Shown here in pieces: positions 54,586 through 64,000 of a stretch of DNA of 64,000 bases. A model generated the notes under the pieces. It was not told the DNA's origin. It did not search any database and saw only the letters and a program-made list of their open reading frames with translations. Position 1 is the first letter of the stretch; every line of letters begins with the position of its first letter. Both the position numbers and the translations under genes were made by a program. Origin of the DNA: Selaginella moellendorffii (lineage: Eukaryota > Streptophyta > Lycopodiopsida > Selaginellales > Selaginellaceae); the NCBI RefSeq assembly GCF_000143415.4, contig NW_003314266.1, forward strand, positions 202,709-266,708, in the 5' to 3' direction.

Positions 54586-54811
54586 CATATTTCTATGTCG
54601 TGCACAAGTGTGTTTATAGTCCTGCTGTGAAGCATTCCACTTGTTGGAGGTAGGAACTGTAGTGTTCGTCAGCGAATTGTTGTTAACAAGCAAGTAGCAA
54701 GAAAAAAAATTTGAAGAAAGCATAACATGAGTTTGATAAAACCACTGTAGTGTTTGACTCCTCGGAATCCATTTTTTTTATGTTCCCATGCGCTCCACGT
54801 GGTTGTGGTAG

Positions 54812-54818
54812 TATAAAA
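54812..54818 (+). promoter_or_regulatory. TATA box of lectin gene 1
   Basis: TATAAAA is 56 bp upstream of the ATG. The preceding 'cccatgcgctccacg.ggttgtggt' is conserved upstream of lectin copy 3 (61724-61746). Confidence 0.6.
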
Positions 54819-54873
54819 TGGCGCAGTTTCCAGCCTAACTCTCACTCCTCTCTAGTGTGTTTCTTATAAGATC

Positions 54874-56186
54874 ATGGCTCTCACAGCAGCTCCAAAGTTC
54901 TACAGCATCGAGTCAGTTGCTTATCCTGGCTACTATGTTACTCAGCAAGGCACCCAGATCGTTCTCAAGTCCAAGGACGCGCTCAATCCCTTCCAGGTAA
55001 TCCGTGATCCAGATCTAGAACTTATCAAGATCACGTAGAACTTATCAAAGTTTTTATCATCTTGGCTTTGATGGGGAAACTCTTCTGCAGCTGTGGTACA
55101 GGGACGAGTCATGGCAGTTCCTGACCCAGGATACCAGTGACCTCCCTGCGTTCGTGTTTATAAACCACGGCTCCAAGAAAGCTCTCCGCTCCCAGGAAAT
55201 CGCAACTTCTCGACACGTTGCCAAGGTATAGCATCACTGCGAGTTTGTCTCACTTGAATACGTTTGCTCAAAATGAAATGAAAGGCTACTGTTCGAGACT
55301 ATGATCCGGCTGCCGAGGACGATTCTCTCTTCTGGTCTGTTGGCCGACGCTCGGACGATCAAGTTTCGATCACAGTGACTGGGAATTCGTCTGTGTTCTT
55401 GAGCCACACTTCCTCAAGTTCCAACTTCAAAGACGGGGTGCCGGTGGTGACATCCACCAACGGTGGAAGCTCCCGGTGGAAGCTCGTCACTTACGGTAAT
55501 CCTCTGGACTTGTGGCCAATTCCCTTTGATCTTCTCGTTGTGCTGCACAGAGCCTTCTCAAGTCTACAGGATTCTGTGTCACTGGTTTGGGAATTACTTG
55601 ACTTGGAAGCAGCAAAATGTGGACGTAACTTTCAAGGATGCAATCAAGCACAACGACGAGACAAACGTGGTGGCTGTTAGTCCAAACAACATTTCCCTTG
55701 ACGGCATGGTTTGTAACTTTGATCTGACACTATCATCTTGGATCTCACATGTGGTATCATAATAGATATGGTACAAGGTTCCCGCCGGAGGCCGAGACGA
55801 CACCACGTACTTCACCTCGTTCATCCTCATAAACAAGGTGACTGGTTTAGCACTCAAAGGGTCGACAAAGCCGGGAGACAAGGTACTCTTTGAAAACTTT
55901 GAGGAACTTTCCAAACTAAACTTGACGATCATCGCAGGTGCTCTTGACTCAATATGATCCTCTCGACTACAACTTCGTGTGGTCTGAGAACCGATTCCAG
56001 GCTTCAAACACGGACTATCTCGCGATCAATCTGGATGGAACAAACTTGCAGTGGGCTCTGCAGAACGATGATCAGTACCAGAACAGTGCGTGGTACCATC
56101 CTCTTACGCTCCGCCCGGCATCTGCAAACCAAGGATATCTTGAGCAGCAGGCCTGGAAATTCAATCCAGTGGTGGCAGGCAGTTAA
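54874..56186 (+). CDS. ricin-B-like (OSR40/EUL-type) lectin, copy 1
   Basis: Six exons: 54874-54996, 55091-55225, 55285-55495, 55551-55708, 55766-55882 and 55938-56186, giving 330 residues. There is no signal peptide (starts MALTAAPKFYSIES), so it is probably cytosolic or nuclear. Two homologous halves each contain beta-trefoil-like features: FILINKVTGLALKGS, VLLTQYDPLDYNFVWSE.RF, INLDGTNLQW. These resemble plant OSR40/EUL ricin-B-type lectins, which bind glycans and are often stress-induced. The family call comes from pattern similarity and the exact sugar cannot be inferred. It is arranged in tandem with copies at 59219, 61790 and ~63370. Its promoter faces a GT29 remnant on the other strand. 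Confidence 0.7.
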
Positions 56187-56248
56187 CCATGAACCATGCT
56201 GTACTCATTACCAGTTTTCTTCTTGCAAATAAAACTCCCTGTTTGATT

Positions 56249-56755
56249 ATGATCGGCTCGATCATCGTCTCCGCAAACACGATGATCTCAGGCTAACCTC
56301 CGGCAAGATCGCCTCAGCTCCCAGGATCTTCGAGATGTCCCGCGACGTCGTAAGCCCAAAGCGGCGATGTCTAGATTCTTCCATGTCTCTTGGATGATCG
56401 CGATTTGGCCACGCTGGTCGCATCGTCCGGTCCCTCAAGATCATTCACAGCTTCCACCTGAAAGGAATGCTGCCGGATCAAGTCACGTTCGTCTGCGTTC
56501 TAGCTGCGTGTAGCCACGCTGGTCTGCTCGAAGTTGCATACGAGATCTTCTGCTCCATCACTGTGAACTACGGGCTTTCCTTGCTGCCGCTGCATGGTTG
56601 ATCTCCTCGGATGCTCTGGCCAGTAGGAAGAGGCCGATGCATGCCATCGCAGCCGGGGAGCTCTGGCTGGACGAGCCTGCTAGCTTCCTGCCGGATCCAT
56701 AGTGACGCACGGCGAGCTGCCAGAGCCAGTTTGCGTCCTCGTCGAGAGTCACTAA
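56249..56755 (+). pseudogene. decayed copy of the PPR gene 3' end
   Basis: Resembles 53325-54355 of the PPR gene with large deletions. Recognisable pieces are 'catcgtctccgcaaac', 'ggaatgctgccggatcaag', 'gtagccacgctggtctgctcg' and 'cgagcctgcta', ending with 'cgagagtcacta'. It directly meets the stop codon of GT29 on the other strand at 56752. This shows that the tandem unit included the PPR tail. Confidence 0.85.
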
Positions 56756-58794
56756 GATTTTTTTTGTTTCCCATGGCTGCGTTGCTGCTCCTGCTGTGGT
56801 CTGATGCACACCAGGTCCTCGAGCTTGTTGCCGTCGATCTTGTACATGGTGACGCCTTCCATGGCGCGGTAATGGTGTTGAGCTTGACTCCTCAGGGAGT
56901 TCACGCTTGTTTTCTCCCACTTTGAGTAGTTTGAGTTCTTGCGGGACTCGCTCATGTCTTTTGATCCTGACAGGCGTCCATTTCGAGATGAACTTCCCCA
57001 TACTTTGCAGTTCTTGAAAGCTCCCTGGTCTTTGCCTGGCTTTCGTTTGTGTCCCATTGCTGCGTAGTAGGCTGCGTTTACTGTCGCTCGGGTCGGAATG
57101 ACCGACCAGTCTTGCTTTCTGGCTTCTCGCATTGGAGAATGCAGCCTCATTGTCTGCATACATGGAGACTGTCAATGATAATCCATAGTCGTTCTTCTTA
57201 CCCCGAGGCATTCCAACAGTTGATAGTAGGCTCTGCCTTGTAGTGGATTGTGTCCCTTGCGAGGAGCCGAAAAGTAACGAGTCCTATAGATGAAAAGAAT
57301 GGTACAATGATAAGTTAGAAGAAGTGTGAGTCAATACCATTCCGTGTAGCCTGGATCCACCGTAAAACCATACATATCCACCGAGTCACACATTGACAAG
57401 GCGAGCTCCAAAGACTTAATGCCTGTCCCTTTCGCTCCCCGACGGAAAACTACACCTTGGAACAAGTAGACAGGATTCGGAAGAAGCTGTAAAAGATAAA
57501 ACTCAGTTAGCAAACACCATAGCAAGCGTCAAAGGCCCTATTACTTTTATTTTAGCGTTGAAGTCCCGATGTATAACACTCTTGATAATCAACACTTCAT
57601 CATCTGCAAAAATCCTCTTTTGCATTAAGCCAGTACTTTGTTCATAGACTTCTACTACGTACCAGATCCCTTTGCAACCTCAAGCAGATTTCTTACTACT
57701 CCACGAGCCATCAATCGAAAACTCCGTTTCATGCCAACATGCTTTGCGTATTTCTGTGAAATGGAAGCAACTTTTGCGAGCTCAGTAGTACGCAACCTTT
57801 GTGAGGTGATTACCGTGGTCACTGGTGCCTCATTGTCTCGGATGACAATATCGTGAGCATCTATCTCCTTTCCAAACTCCGTCTTTAAAAGGTCTCCCGA
57901 GTTTCCCACCACCGCACACGTCCTAAACTGGCGCGGCCAAAACGGTGGCTTTGGCGGTAGTATCAACTCGAGATGTTCTTCGCACAGGCTTCGGTTGGAA
58001 CAGTTAGCTGCACCCCTGCACAACTAGATTAAAAACTTCCATCAACATCAAGCTTAGCTTACAGTTGAGCTATTCGTTTTGCAGCGTAGTCCATCCAGCC
58101 ATCGGGACGTGCATCCAAATACTCGCGAGTCAATATCGTTGTGACGTTTCGATACTGCAAACTCAAAAGCGTTATTTGAATCAAGAGCAAAATTTGCAGC
58201 AAAGTACCTGTTCCCACAGGAGCAGCGTCTCGCAGACGTCAAATTCATATTCCAGTGGCTCGTAGATTTTGAACTGCTCATTACGCTGTACCGAGTAAAC
58301 TTGTAAGCTTCGATCACGCAAAAATATTGTTAGTTACTTACCCAGGTACTATTTGTTCCCTCCGGATATTTCAGCACGATCTTGCAAGCATCCTTCACGG
58401 TTGCAGTCAATCCAAGCCCATTTCTTTCCTGTAAAAAGAAAGCATTGAAGTATCACTACTCTCCAACGAAGAAAACAAAGGAAAGAACATATAAGATCGA
58501 GAAAACTTACCACGCATTTTTGGACTTGACGCTGGAACGAATCAAGCGTAGAAGCGTCCCGATCTCGCAAGAAAAAGAAAAATCCTGGGCGCTGCAAGCC
58601 TACATTTCTCCCGCAACAAAGATCGATCGATCCACATCCAACAATCGCAGCGAGATACCTTCCAAGAAGAAGAGCCCTTGGGGCGCCAGGAACAGGAGGC
58701 AGATCAGGGACACCAGCGCCGCAATCGCGAGTGGGAGCGACAGTAGCAAGGCTCGCTGCCGCCGCTGCTGCTTGGGCGGCTGCTTCCACGCCAT
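56752..58794 (-). CDS. sialyltransferase-like glycosyltransferase, GT29 family
   Basis: Eleven exons: 58794-58659, 58599-58511, 58428-58342, 58285-58208, 58154-58063, 58015-57814, 57753-57663, 57603-57545, 57486-57338, 57283-57202 and 57153-56752, giving 488 residues with consistent phases. It is a type II Golgi protein: short basic N-terminus, then one hydrophobic anchor ([22 protein letters not shown]). The sialylmotif-L region is [32 protein letters not shown]. The later motif region includes [17 protein letters not shown] and [13 protein letters not shown]. Plants lack clear sialic acid; GT29 homologues there are important for pollen-tube growth, and a Kdo or related transfer has been proposed. 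The gene is head-to-head with lectin copy 2 (59219). Pseudogene relatives lie at 54449-54585 and 60715-61650, and a captured exon at 29940-30026. Confidence 0.93.
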
Positions 58795-59218
58795 TTTTCG
58801 CCCCCTCCTACGCACGGATCAAGCGAGCTCCTCCCTGTAAACCTAGCTCGGGGAGCAATGCTCAGCTGTCAGATTAAAGCAGGCTCAGTTAATTAAAATG
58901 TTAATGGAGGTATAGCTCAGCGGCTGCAGTCCGATAGGTCACCAGTTCAATCCTTCGCCAATAAATTATCAAAACAAATCTGTCAGCGTTGGTCTTTATA
59001 AGCTGGACGCCACCATCGATAACCTTTCAGCCAACGCTACAAAGTCAGTGTAAGAAGTGTAAGAAGTGTAAGGAAGTGGAAGGCAGTGTGAAACACATGG
59101 GATAATGCGAGAGAAGCTGCCACTGTATAAATTGGCATACGTTCAAAGAGCTCTATAACTTCACACTCATCCCTTTGGCTTCTCAAAAGCTTTAGTCTTT
59201 TCTTAAGAGTTTAGAGAC
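58795..59218. promoter_or_regulatory. divergent promoter region between GT29 and lectin copy 2
   Basis: A 424-bp gap between start codons. It holds a tRNA-like segment (58906-58960) and a TATA box for the lectin (TATAAAT at 59126-59132). Short direct repeats 'gtgtaagaagtgtaag' occur near 59050. Confidence 0.5.
58906..58960 (+). repeat. tRNA-like segment (possible SINE or tRNA relic)
   Basis: 'tatagctcagcggctgcag' resembles a tRNA D-arm/A-box, and 'ccagttcaatccttcgcca' resembles a T-arm/B-box. The anticodon region is too short and no acceptor pairing was found, so it is not a functional tRNA. A related piece ('cctgcagtccgataggt', 'agttcgatccta') lies at ~61660-61695 in the next tandem unit. 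Confidence 0.45.
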
Positions 59219-60505
59219 ATGGCTCTCACAGCAGCTCCAAAGTTCTACACCATCGAGTCCGCTGCTTATCCTGGCTATTGCATTACTCAGCAAGGCACCC
59301 AGATTGTTCTCAGGTCCAAGGACGCGCTCAACCCCTTCCAGGTAAAATCTTTGAAAACTTTGCCGGTTGTCGATCATCATGGGAAACTCTTGTGCAGCTG
59401 TGGTACAGGGATGAGTCATGGAACTTGCTGAACCAGGACTCCGCGTTCGTGTTTGTAAACCACGGCTCTAAGAAAGCTCTCCGGTCCCAGGCACACTCAA
59501 CGTCTCGAAGCAAGGTAAACAGAAAACAGTATTCATACTATACACTGTTGCTGATCATGTGGAATTTTGATGGCAAAAGGCTACTATTGGAGACTATGAT
59601 CCGGCAGTCCAAGACGATTATCTCCTGTGGCGTATTTCCGGGAGCCACGAAAATCAAGTCTTGATCACCATGACTGGAAACAAGTCATTTTTTCTGAGCC
59701 ACACTTCCTCAAGTGCTAGCTTCAAGGATGGGGTGCCAGTGGTGACATCCAACAGCGATGGAAACTCCCACTGGAAGCTCGTCACTTACGGTAAGCTCAT
59801 GAATCATATGATTTGTTCTTCTCGGTTGTGGCTCATATATATGATGATGATGCACAGAGCCTTCTCAAGAGTACAGGATTCTATGCCACTGGGTTGGGCA
59901 GTACTTGACTTGGAAGCAGCAAAATGTGGATGTAACTTTCAAGAATGCAATCAAGCACAACGACGAGACAAATGTGGTGGCTATTCATCCAAGCAACGTT
60001 CCTCTCGACGGCATGGTTTGTACTTTTGTCGTTCTTTGTAATCTTATCTCATTCTATTTGATTACATATAGACATGGTACAAGGTTCCCGCTGGAGGAAG
60101 AGATGATACCACGTACTTCACCTCGTTCGTTCTCATAAACAAGGTGACTGGTCTTGCTCTCAAGGGGTCAACCAAGCCGGGAGACAAGGTAACTAGTGCA
60201 CACTGTTGAAAACTTGAAGAAGTTCGCAAACTAAACGAATTGGATGATCATGGCAGGTGCTCTTGACTCAATATGATCCTCTCGACTACGGTTTCGTGTG
60301 GTCTGAGAACCGATTCCAGGCTTCACTCACGGACCATCTTGCGATCAATCTGGATGGAACCAACTTGCAGTGGGCTCTGCAGAACGACGATCAGTACCAG
60401 AACAGTGCGTGGTATCATCCTCTCGTGCTTCGCCCGGCATCTGCAAACCAAGTATTTAATACGCAGCAGGCCTGGAAATTCAATCCAGTGGTGGCAGGGA
60501 ATTGA
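59219..60505 (+). CDS. ricin-B-like lectin, copy 2
   Basis: Six exons: 59219-59341, 59398-59514, 59580-59790, 59858-60015, 60072-60188 and 60257-60505, giving 324 residues. Same architecture and splice positions as copy 1, with six codons fewer in exon 2. It starts MALTAAPKFYTIES and ends NPVVAGN. All frames are open and splice sites canonical, so it is likely functional. Lineage differences are concentrated in exon 3 (QDDYLLWRISGSHENQVLIT here versus the copy 1 text). The promoter region faces the intact GT29 gene, so the pair could be co-regulated. Confidence 0.72.
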
Positions 60506-60714
60506 CTATCAGCCATGTTGTATACATAAGGGACCGCTTACCACTTTTCTTCTTGCAAATAACAAGACTTTCCACGGGAAAAAGAAGCTGAGCACTCCCC
60601 ATTTGTTTCCTTTTCCCATGGAAGCCATGAGCTTTCGTTCATTTCCAGTGTCTGCAAAAATCGAAGATTTAAGAAAAAACAAAAACATTATGACTATCGA
60701 CTATCATTCCATAT
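60506..60714. other. 3' flank of lectin copy 2
   Basis: No gene. Sequence leads directly into the GT29 pseudogene. Confidence 0.4.
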
Positions 60715-61650
60715 AGACCATAAAACCATACATATCCACCGAATCTAGAATTTACTACGTACCAGATCCCTTTGCAACCTCAAGCAGGTTTCTTACGACT
60801 CCATGAGCATCAACCGAAAACTCCGTTTCATGGCAATATGCTTTGTGTATTTCTGTGAAATGTAAAATAAATAAATAAATAAACTTTTGTGAGCTCTCAG
60901 TAAGATGCAAGCTTTAGATAATTACCGTGGTCACTGGTGCCTCATTGTCTCAGATGACAATATCGCGAGCATCTATCTCCTTTCCAAACTCCGTCTTCCA
61001 AGTTTCCCACCTGTCTCAAACTGGCGCGGCCAAAACAATGGCTTTGGCGATAGTATATGTTCTTGGAACAGTTAGCTGCACCCCTGCACAACGATATAAA
61101 AAACTTCCATCAACGTGAAGCTTAGCTTACAGTTGTGCTATTCGTTTCGCAGCGTAGTCCATCCAGCCATCGGGAAGTTTCCGATGCTGCAACCTCAAAG
61201 TGTTGCTTCCAGAGCAATGAAGAGCAAAATTTGCAGGAAAATACCTGTTCCCAGTTTCGCAGACGTCAAATTCGTATTCCAGTGGCTCGTAGATTTTGAA
61301 CTGCACATTACGCTATACCAAGGATAAGCAAATAGATTTTGCAAGCATCCGAAACAAATGAAAGAGAAGACGAGGAGATAGAATAAAATATGATCCAGAA
61401 ACTTACCATGATGCTGGACCGACTCAAGCGTAGAAGCGTCCAAATCTCGTAAGAAAAAGAAAAATCCAGGGCGCTGCAAGCCTACATTTCTCTCGCAAGA
61501 AAGACCGATCAATTCACATCCAACAATCGCAGCGAGATTTTGCCTCACCTTCGCAGATCAGGGACGCCAGCGACAGTTCGCTGCCGCCGCCGCTGCTTGG
61601 GCGGCTGCTTCTATTTTTCGCTCCCTCCTCCCTCGCATTCTCTGTAAACC
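60715..61650 (-). pseudogene. GT29 pseudogene, third tandem copy
   Basis: On the minus strand, remnants of exons 1, 2, 4, 5, 6, 7 and 9 of the GT29 gene are recognisable in order: exon 1 near 61546-61640, exon 2 near 61401-61487, exon 4 near 61234-61320, exon 6 near 60918-61093, exon 7 near 60755-60860 and a scrap of exon 9 near 60715-60750. Exon 3 is reduced to a few bases (61336-61350), and exons 4-6 carry internal deletions. Exons 8, 10 and 11 are absent. Confidence 0.9.
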
Positions 61651-61723
61651 TAGCCAATCGCCTGCAGTCCGATAGGTGACTAGTTCGATCCTACTTGCCT
61701 CCTTATCCCTCGATGAATTCCCA

Positions 61724-61753
61724 TGCGCTCCACGAGGTTGTGGTGGTATAAAA
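61724..61753 (+). promoter_or_regulatory. conserved promoter block and TATA box of lectin copy 3
   Basis: 'cccatgcgctccacg.ggttgtggt' followed by TATAAAA (61747-61753) matches 54785-54818 upstream of copy 1. Conservation suggests a real promoter element inherited with the duplication. Confidence 0.55.
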
Positions 61754-61789
61754 TGGGCCTAGATCTCAGAGTTACTCTAGCTCTTAAAA

Positions 61790-63053
61790 ATGGAACCTCT
61801 CACAGCAGTTCCAAAGCTCTACACCATCGAGTCCACTGCTTGTCTTGGCTACTGCATTACTCAGCAAGGCACCCAGATTGTTCTCAAGTTCAAGGATGCG
61901 CTCAATCCCTTCCAGGTATCAATCTGTGTCAATCCAGATCTAGCATCTTGGTTTTGATCTCTTGTGCAGCTCTGGTACAGGGATGAGTCATGGCAGTTCC
62001 TGAGCGAGGATAACAGTGACCTCTCCGCGTTGGTGTTTATAAACCACGGCTCCAAGAAAGCTCTTCGCTCCCAGTCATCCTCAACTTCCCGGAGCACTGC
62101 CAAGGTATATAAATCACGACAAGTTTGTCTCACACTTGAATTTTTCTCTATCCAGCTCTGATCCAGCTTACTGTTGGAGATTATGATCCGGCAGTCGAGA
62201 ACAATTCTCTCCTCTGGTCTATTTCCGGAAGCTCGGACGATCAAGTCTTCGTCACAGAGACTGGGAATTCGTCCGTGTTTTTGAGCCACACTTCGTCGTC
62301 GAGGTCCAGCTTTAAAGACGGAGTGCCAGTGGTGACATCTTCCCAGGGTGAAAACTCTAGGTGGAAGATCGTTGCTTATGGTAATCCTCTAGACTTCTGG
62401 TCAATTCCTTTTGATTTTTCTCGTTGTGCTGCACAGTGCCTTCGCATGTGTACAGGATTCTGTGCCACTGGTTTGGCAATTACTTGACTTGGAAGCAGCA
62501 AAATGTGGACGTAACTTTCAAGGATGCAATCATGCACAACGACGAGACAAACGTGGTGGCTGTTAGTCCAAACAACATTTCTCTCAACGGCATGGTTTGT
62601 GACTTTGTCTGACACTATCATCTTGGATCTCATTCGTATTATTGTAATAGGCATGGTTCAAGGTTCCTGCTGGTGACCGAGACAATACCACGTACTTTAC
62701 CTCGTTTATCCTAATAAACAAGACTGGTCTAGCACTCAGGAGACAAGGTAAGTCCTAAAACTTTTGAAGGACTTTGCAAGCTAAACAAAAGATACCTTTC
62801 ATGGCAGGTGCTCTTGACTCAATTTGATCCTCTTGACTACGGTTTTGTGTGGTCTGAGGACCGATTCCAGGCTTGAAACACGGACTATGTGGCCATCAAT
62901 CTGGATGGAACGAACTTGCAGTGGTCTCTGCAGAACGACGATCAGGACCAGAACAGTGCGTGATATCATCCTCTCGTTCTTCGCCCGGCATCTGCAAACC
63001 AAGGATATGTTGAGCAGCAGACCTGGAAATTCAATCCAGTGAACAATGTTTAG
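61790..63053 (+). pseudogene. ricin-B-like lectin pseudogene, copy 3
   Basis: Exons 1-4 are intact (61790-61915, 61970-62104, 62167-62380, 62437-62594), but exon 5 (from 62651) has lost the GTG codon and ~17 bp around the KGSTKPG segment, which shifts the frame. Exon 6 has a TGA after RFQA (near 62874) and a second TGA where copies 1 and 2 have a Trp codon (near 62962). A truncated product from exons 1-4 could still be made. Confidence 0.85.
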
Positions 63054-63365
63054 CTGGGACTTTTATGTTCATAAATGAGATGAGAAGATGCTAGATCTAT
63101 GCATGAATGTTCATATGAATAATTACACTTCTAAATGTTTAATCAGCTGCAGTATGATCAATGTCACCAGTTTTTGTAATCAATTCATATACTTCCCAAC
63201 AAAACGAATGTGTTTAGGTTGGCAAAAAGGGAAGACGGTTAACTAATAAATATTCTGTATTAGCGTTCTTAAAAAATATTCTTGTGTAATAAATTAAAAT
63301 TTGAATTGTCAAGGTATAAATTACTGCATGCTTTCCTCACACTTCATTGCTCTAAATGAAATCTT
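63054..63365. other. intergenic, AT-rich
   Basis: AT-rich spacer between lectin copies 3 and 4. It contains no GT29 remnant and no exon 1 or 2 of lectin copy 4. Confidence 0.4.
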
Positions 63366-64000
63366 CAAGGCAACTGTTGGAGACTATGATCCAGTAGTTG
63401 AGGACAATCCTCTCCTCTGGTCTGTATCCGCAAGCTCGGACGATCAAGTCTCCATCACAATGACTGGGAATTCGTCCGTATTCTTGAGCCACACTCCAGC
63501 TTTAAAGACAGGGTGCTAGTGGTGACATCCACCCATGGTGGAAACTCCCAGTGGAAGCTTGTCACTTACGGTAAGCTCATGAATCATATGACTTGCTCTT
63601 CTCAGTTATGCTTATATAATCTCTTTGTGTCACTGCCTCTCAGGATCACAGGATCCTGTGTCACTGGTTTCGAAATCACTTGACTTGGAAGCAGCAAAAC
63701 GTGGACGTAACTTTCAAGGATGTGGTCAAGCACAACAACAAGACAAATGTGGTGCTTGTCGGTCCAAACAACATTTCTCTTGATAGCATGGTCTGCAACT
63801 TTGATTGTAACACCATGATCTTGGATTGCACACTAATGTTAGTAGCCATAGACATAGTACAAGGTTCCCAAGGGAGAGACAATACCACACACTTCACCTC
63901 ATTTGTCCTCCGTGAACAAGATGATTGGTTTGGTACTCAAGTGGTCAACCAAGCCAAAAGATTCAAGGTACTTTTGAAAAATGTGAAGAACTTTGCAAAC
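63366..64000 (+). pseudogene. ricin-B-like lectin pseudogene, copy 4 (runs off the window)
   Basis: Exon 3 begins near 63370 (ATVGDYDPVVEDNPLLW..) and is frameshifted after FLSHT by a deletion, giving a TAG. Exon 4 (~63650-63790) and exon 5 (~63855 onward) are recognisable but damaged, for example the TGG of WYKVP changed to a TAG. Exons 1-2 are missing upstream. The 3' end lies beyond the window. Confidence 0.8.

Noticed and set aside
58906-58960. Functional tRNA gene
   Set aside because: A and B box-like motifs exist, but the anticodon arm is too short and acceptor strands do not pair.
1-64000. CRISPR arrays, bacterial operons or phage modules
   Set aside because: No regularly spaced repeats, no Shine-Dalgarno-linked frames and pervasive spliceosomal introns; the window is plant nuclear DNA.

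Overview
This window is nuclear DNA of a land plant, most likely a lycophyte close to Selaginella moellendorffii. That is inferred from gene content and style: very short GT..AG introns (about 45-90 bp), compact GC-moderate genes, a large intronless PPR gene, plant-specific families (germin-like protein, class II formin with a PTEN-like N-terminus, plant-type GT29), and abrupt changes to AT-rich islands of decayed transposons. No bacterial-type operons, rRNA genes or CRISPR arrays were seen. Gene models were assembled by hand from reading frames and splice sites; their internal phases agree unless stated.

Layout. 1-4.4 kb: AT-rich repeats, a possible membrane-protein gene (minus strand) and a germin-like pseudogene. 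4.9-8.3 kb: a multi-exon gene of unknown function with internal repeats. 9.4-10.8 kb: an intact intronless germin-like protein followed by P-loop NTPase debris. 10.8-16 kb: AT-rich repeat land with an inverted-repeat pair. 16.1-17.9 kb: a second P-loop/germin-like debris copy in opposite orientation. 18.5-29.1 kb: a dense gene block holding a TPX2-like protein (minus), peptidyl-tRNA hydrolase (minus), a divergent HTATSF1/CUS2-type splicing factor (plus) and a class II formin (plus). 29.3-32.1 kb: a mosaic of gene fragments copied from this same window (GT29 exon, PPR pieces, lectin exon). 32.1-46.6 kb: AT-rich land with nested LTR retrotransposons (decayed copia element, a Ty3 element with ~150 bp LTRs). 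46.8-54.4 kb: leucine aminopeptidase M17 (minus), PP2A B56 regulatory subunit (minus) and an intronless PPR protein (plus). 54.4-64 kb: a tandem array in which a unit [PPR 3' end - GT29 sialyltransferase-like gene (minus) - ricin-B-like lectin gene (plus)] has been repeated, leaving one intact GT29, two intact lectins and several pseudogenes.

How genes relate. The 18-29 kb and 46-54 kb blocks are housekeeping genes: mitotic spindle/microtubules, organellar translation, splicing, actin nucleation, peptide turnover and phosphatase targeting. The GT29-lectin array is the most distinctive part: a Golgi glycosyltransferase of sialyltransferase type lies head-to-head with predicted carbohydrate-binding proteins, and the two have been amplified together.
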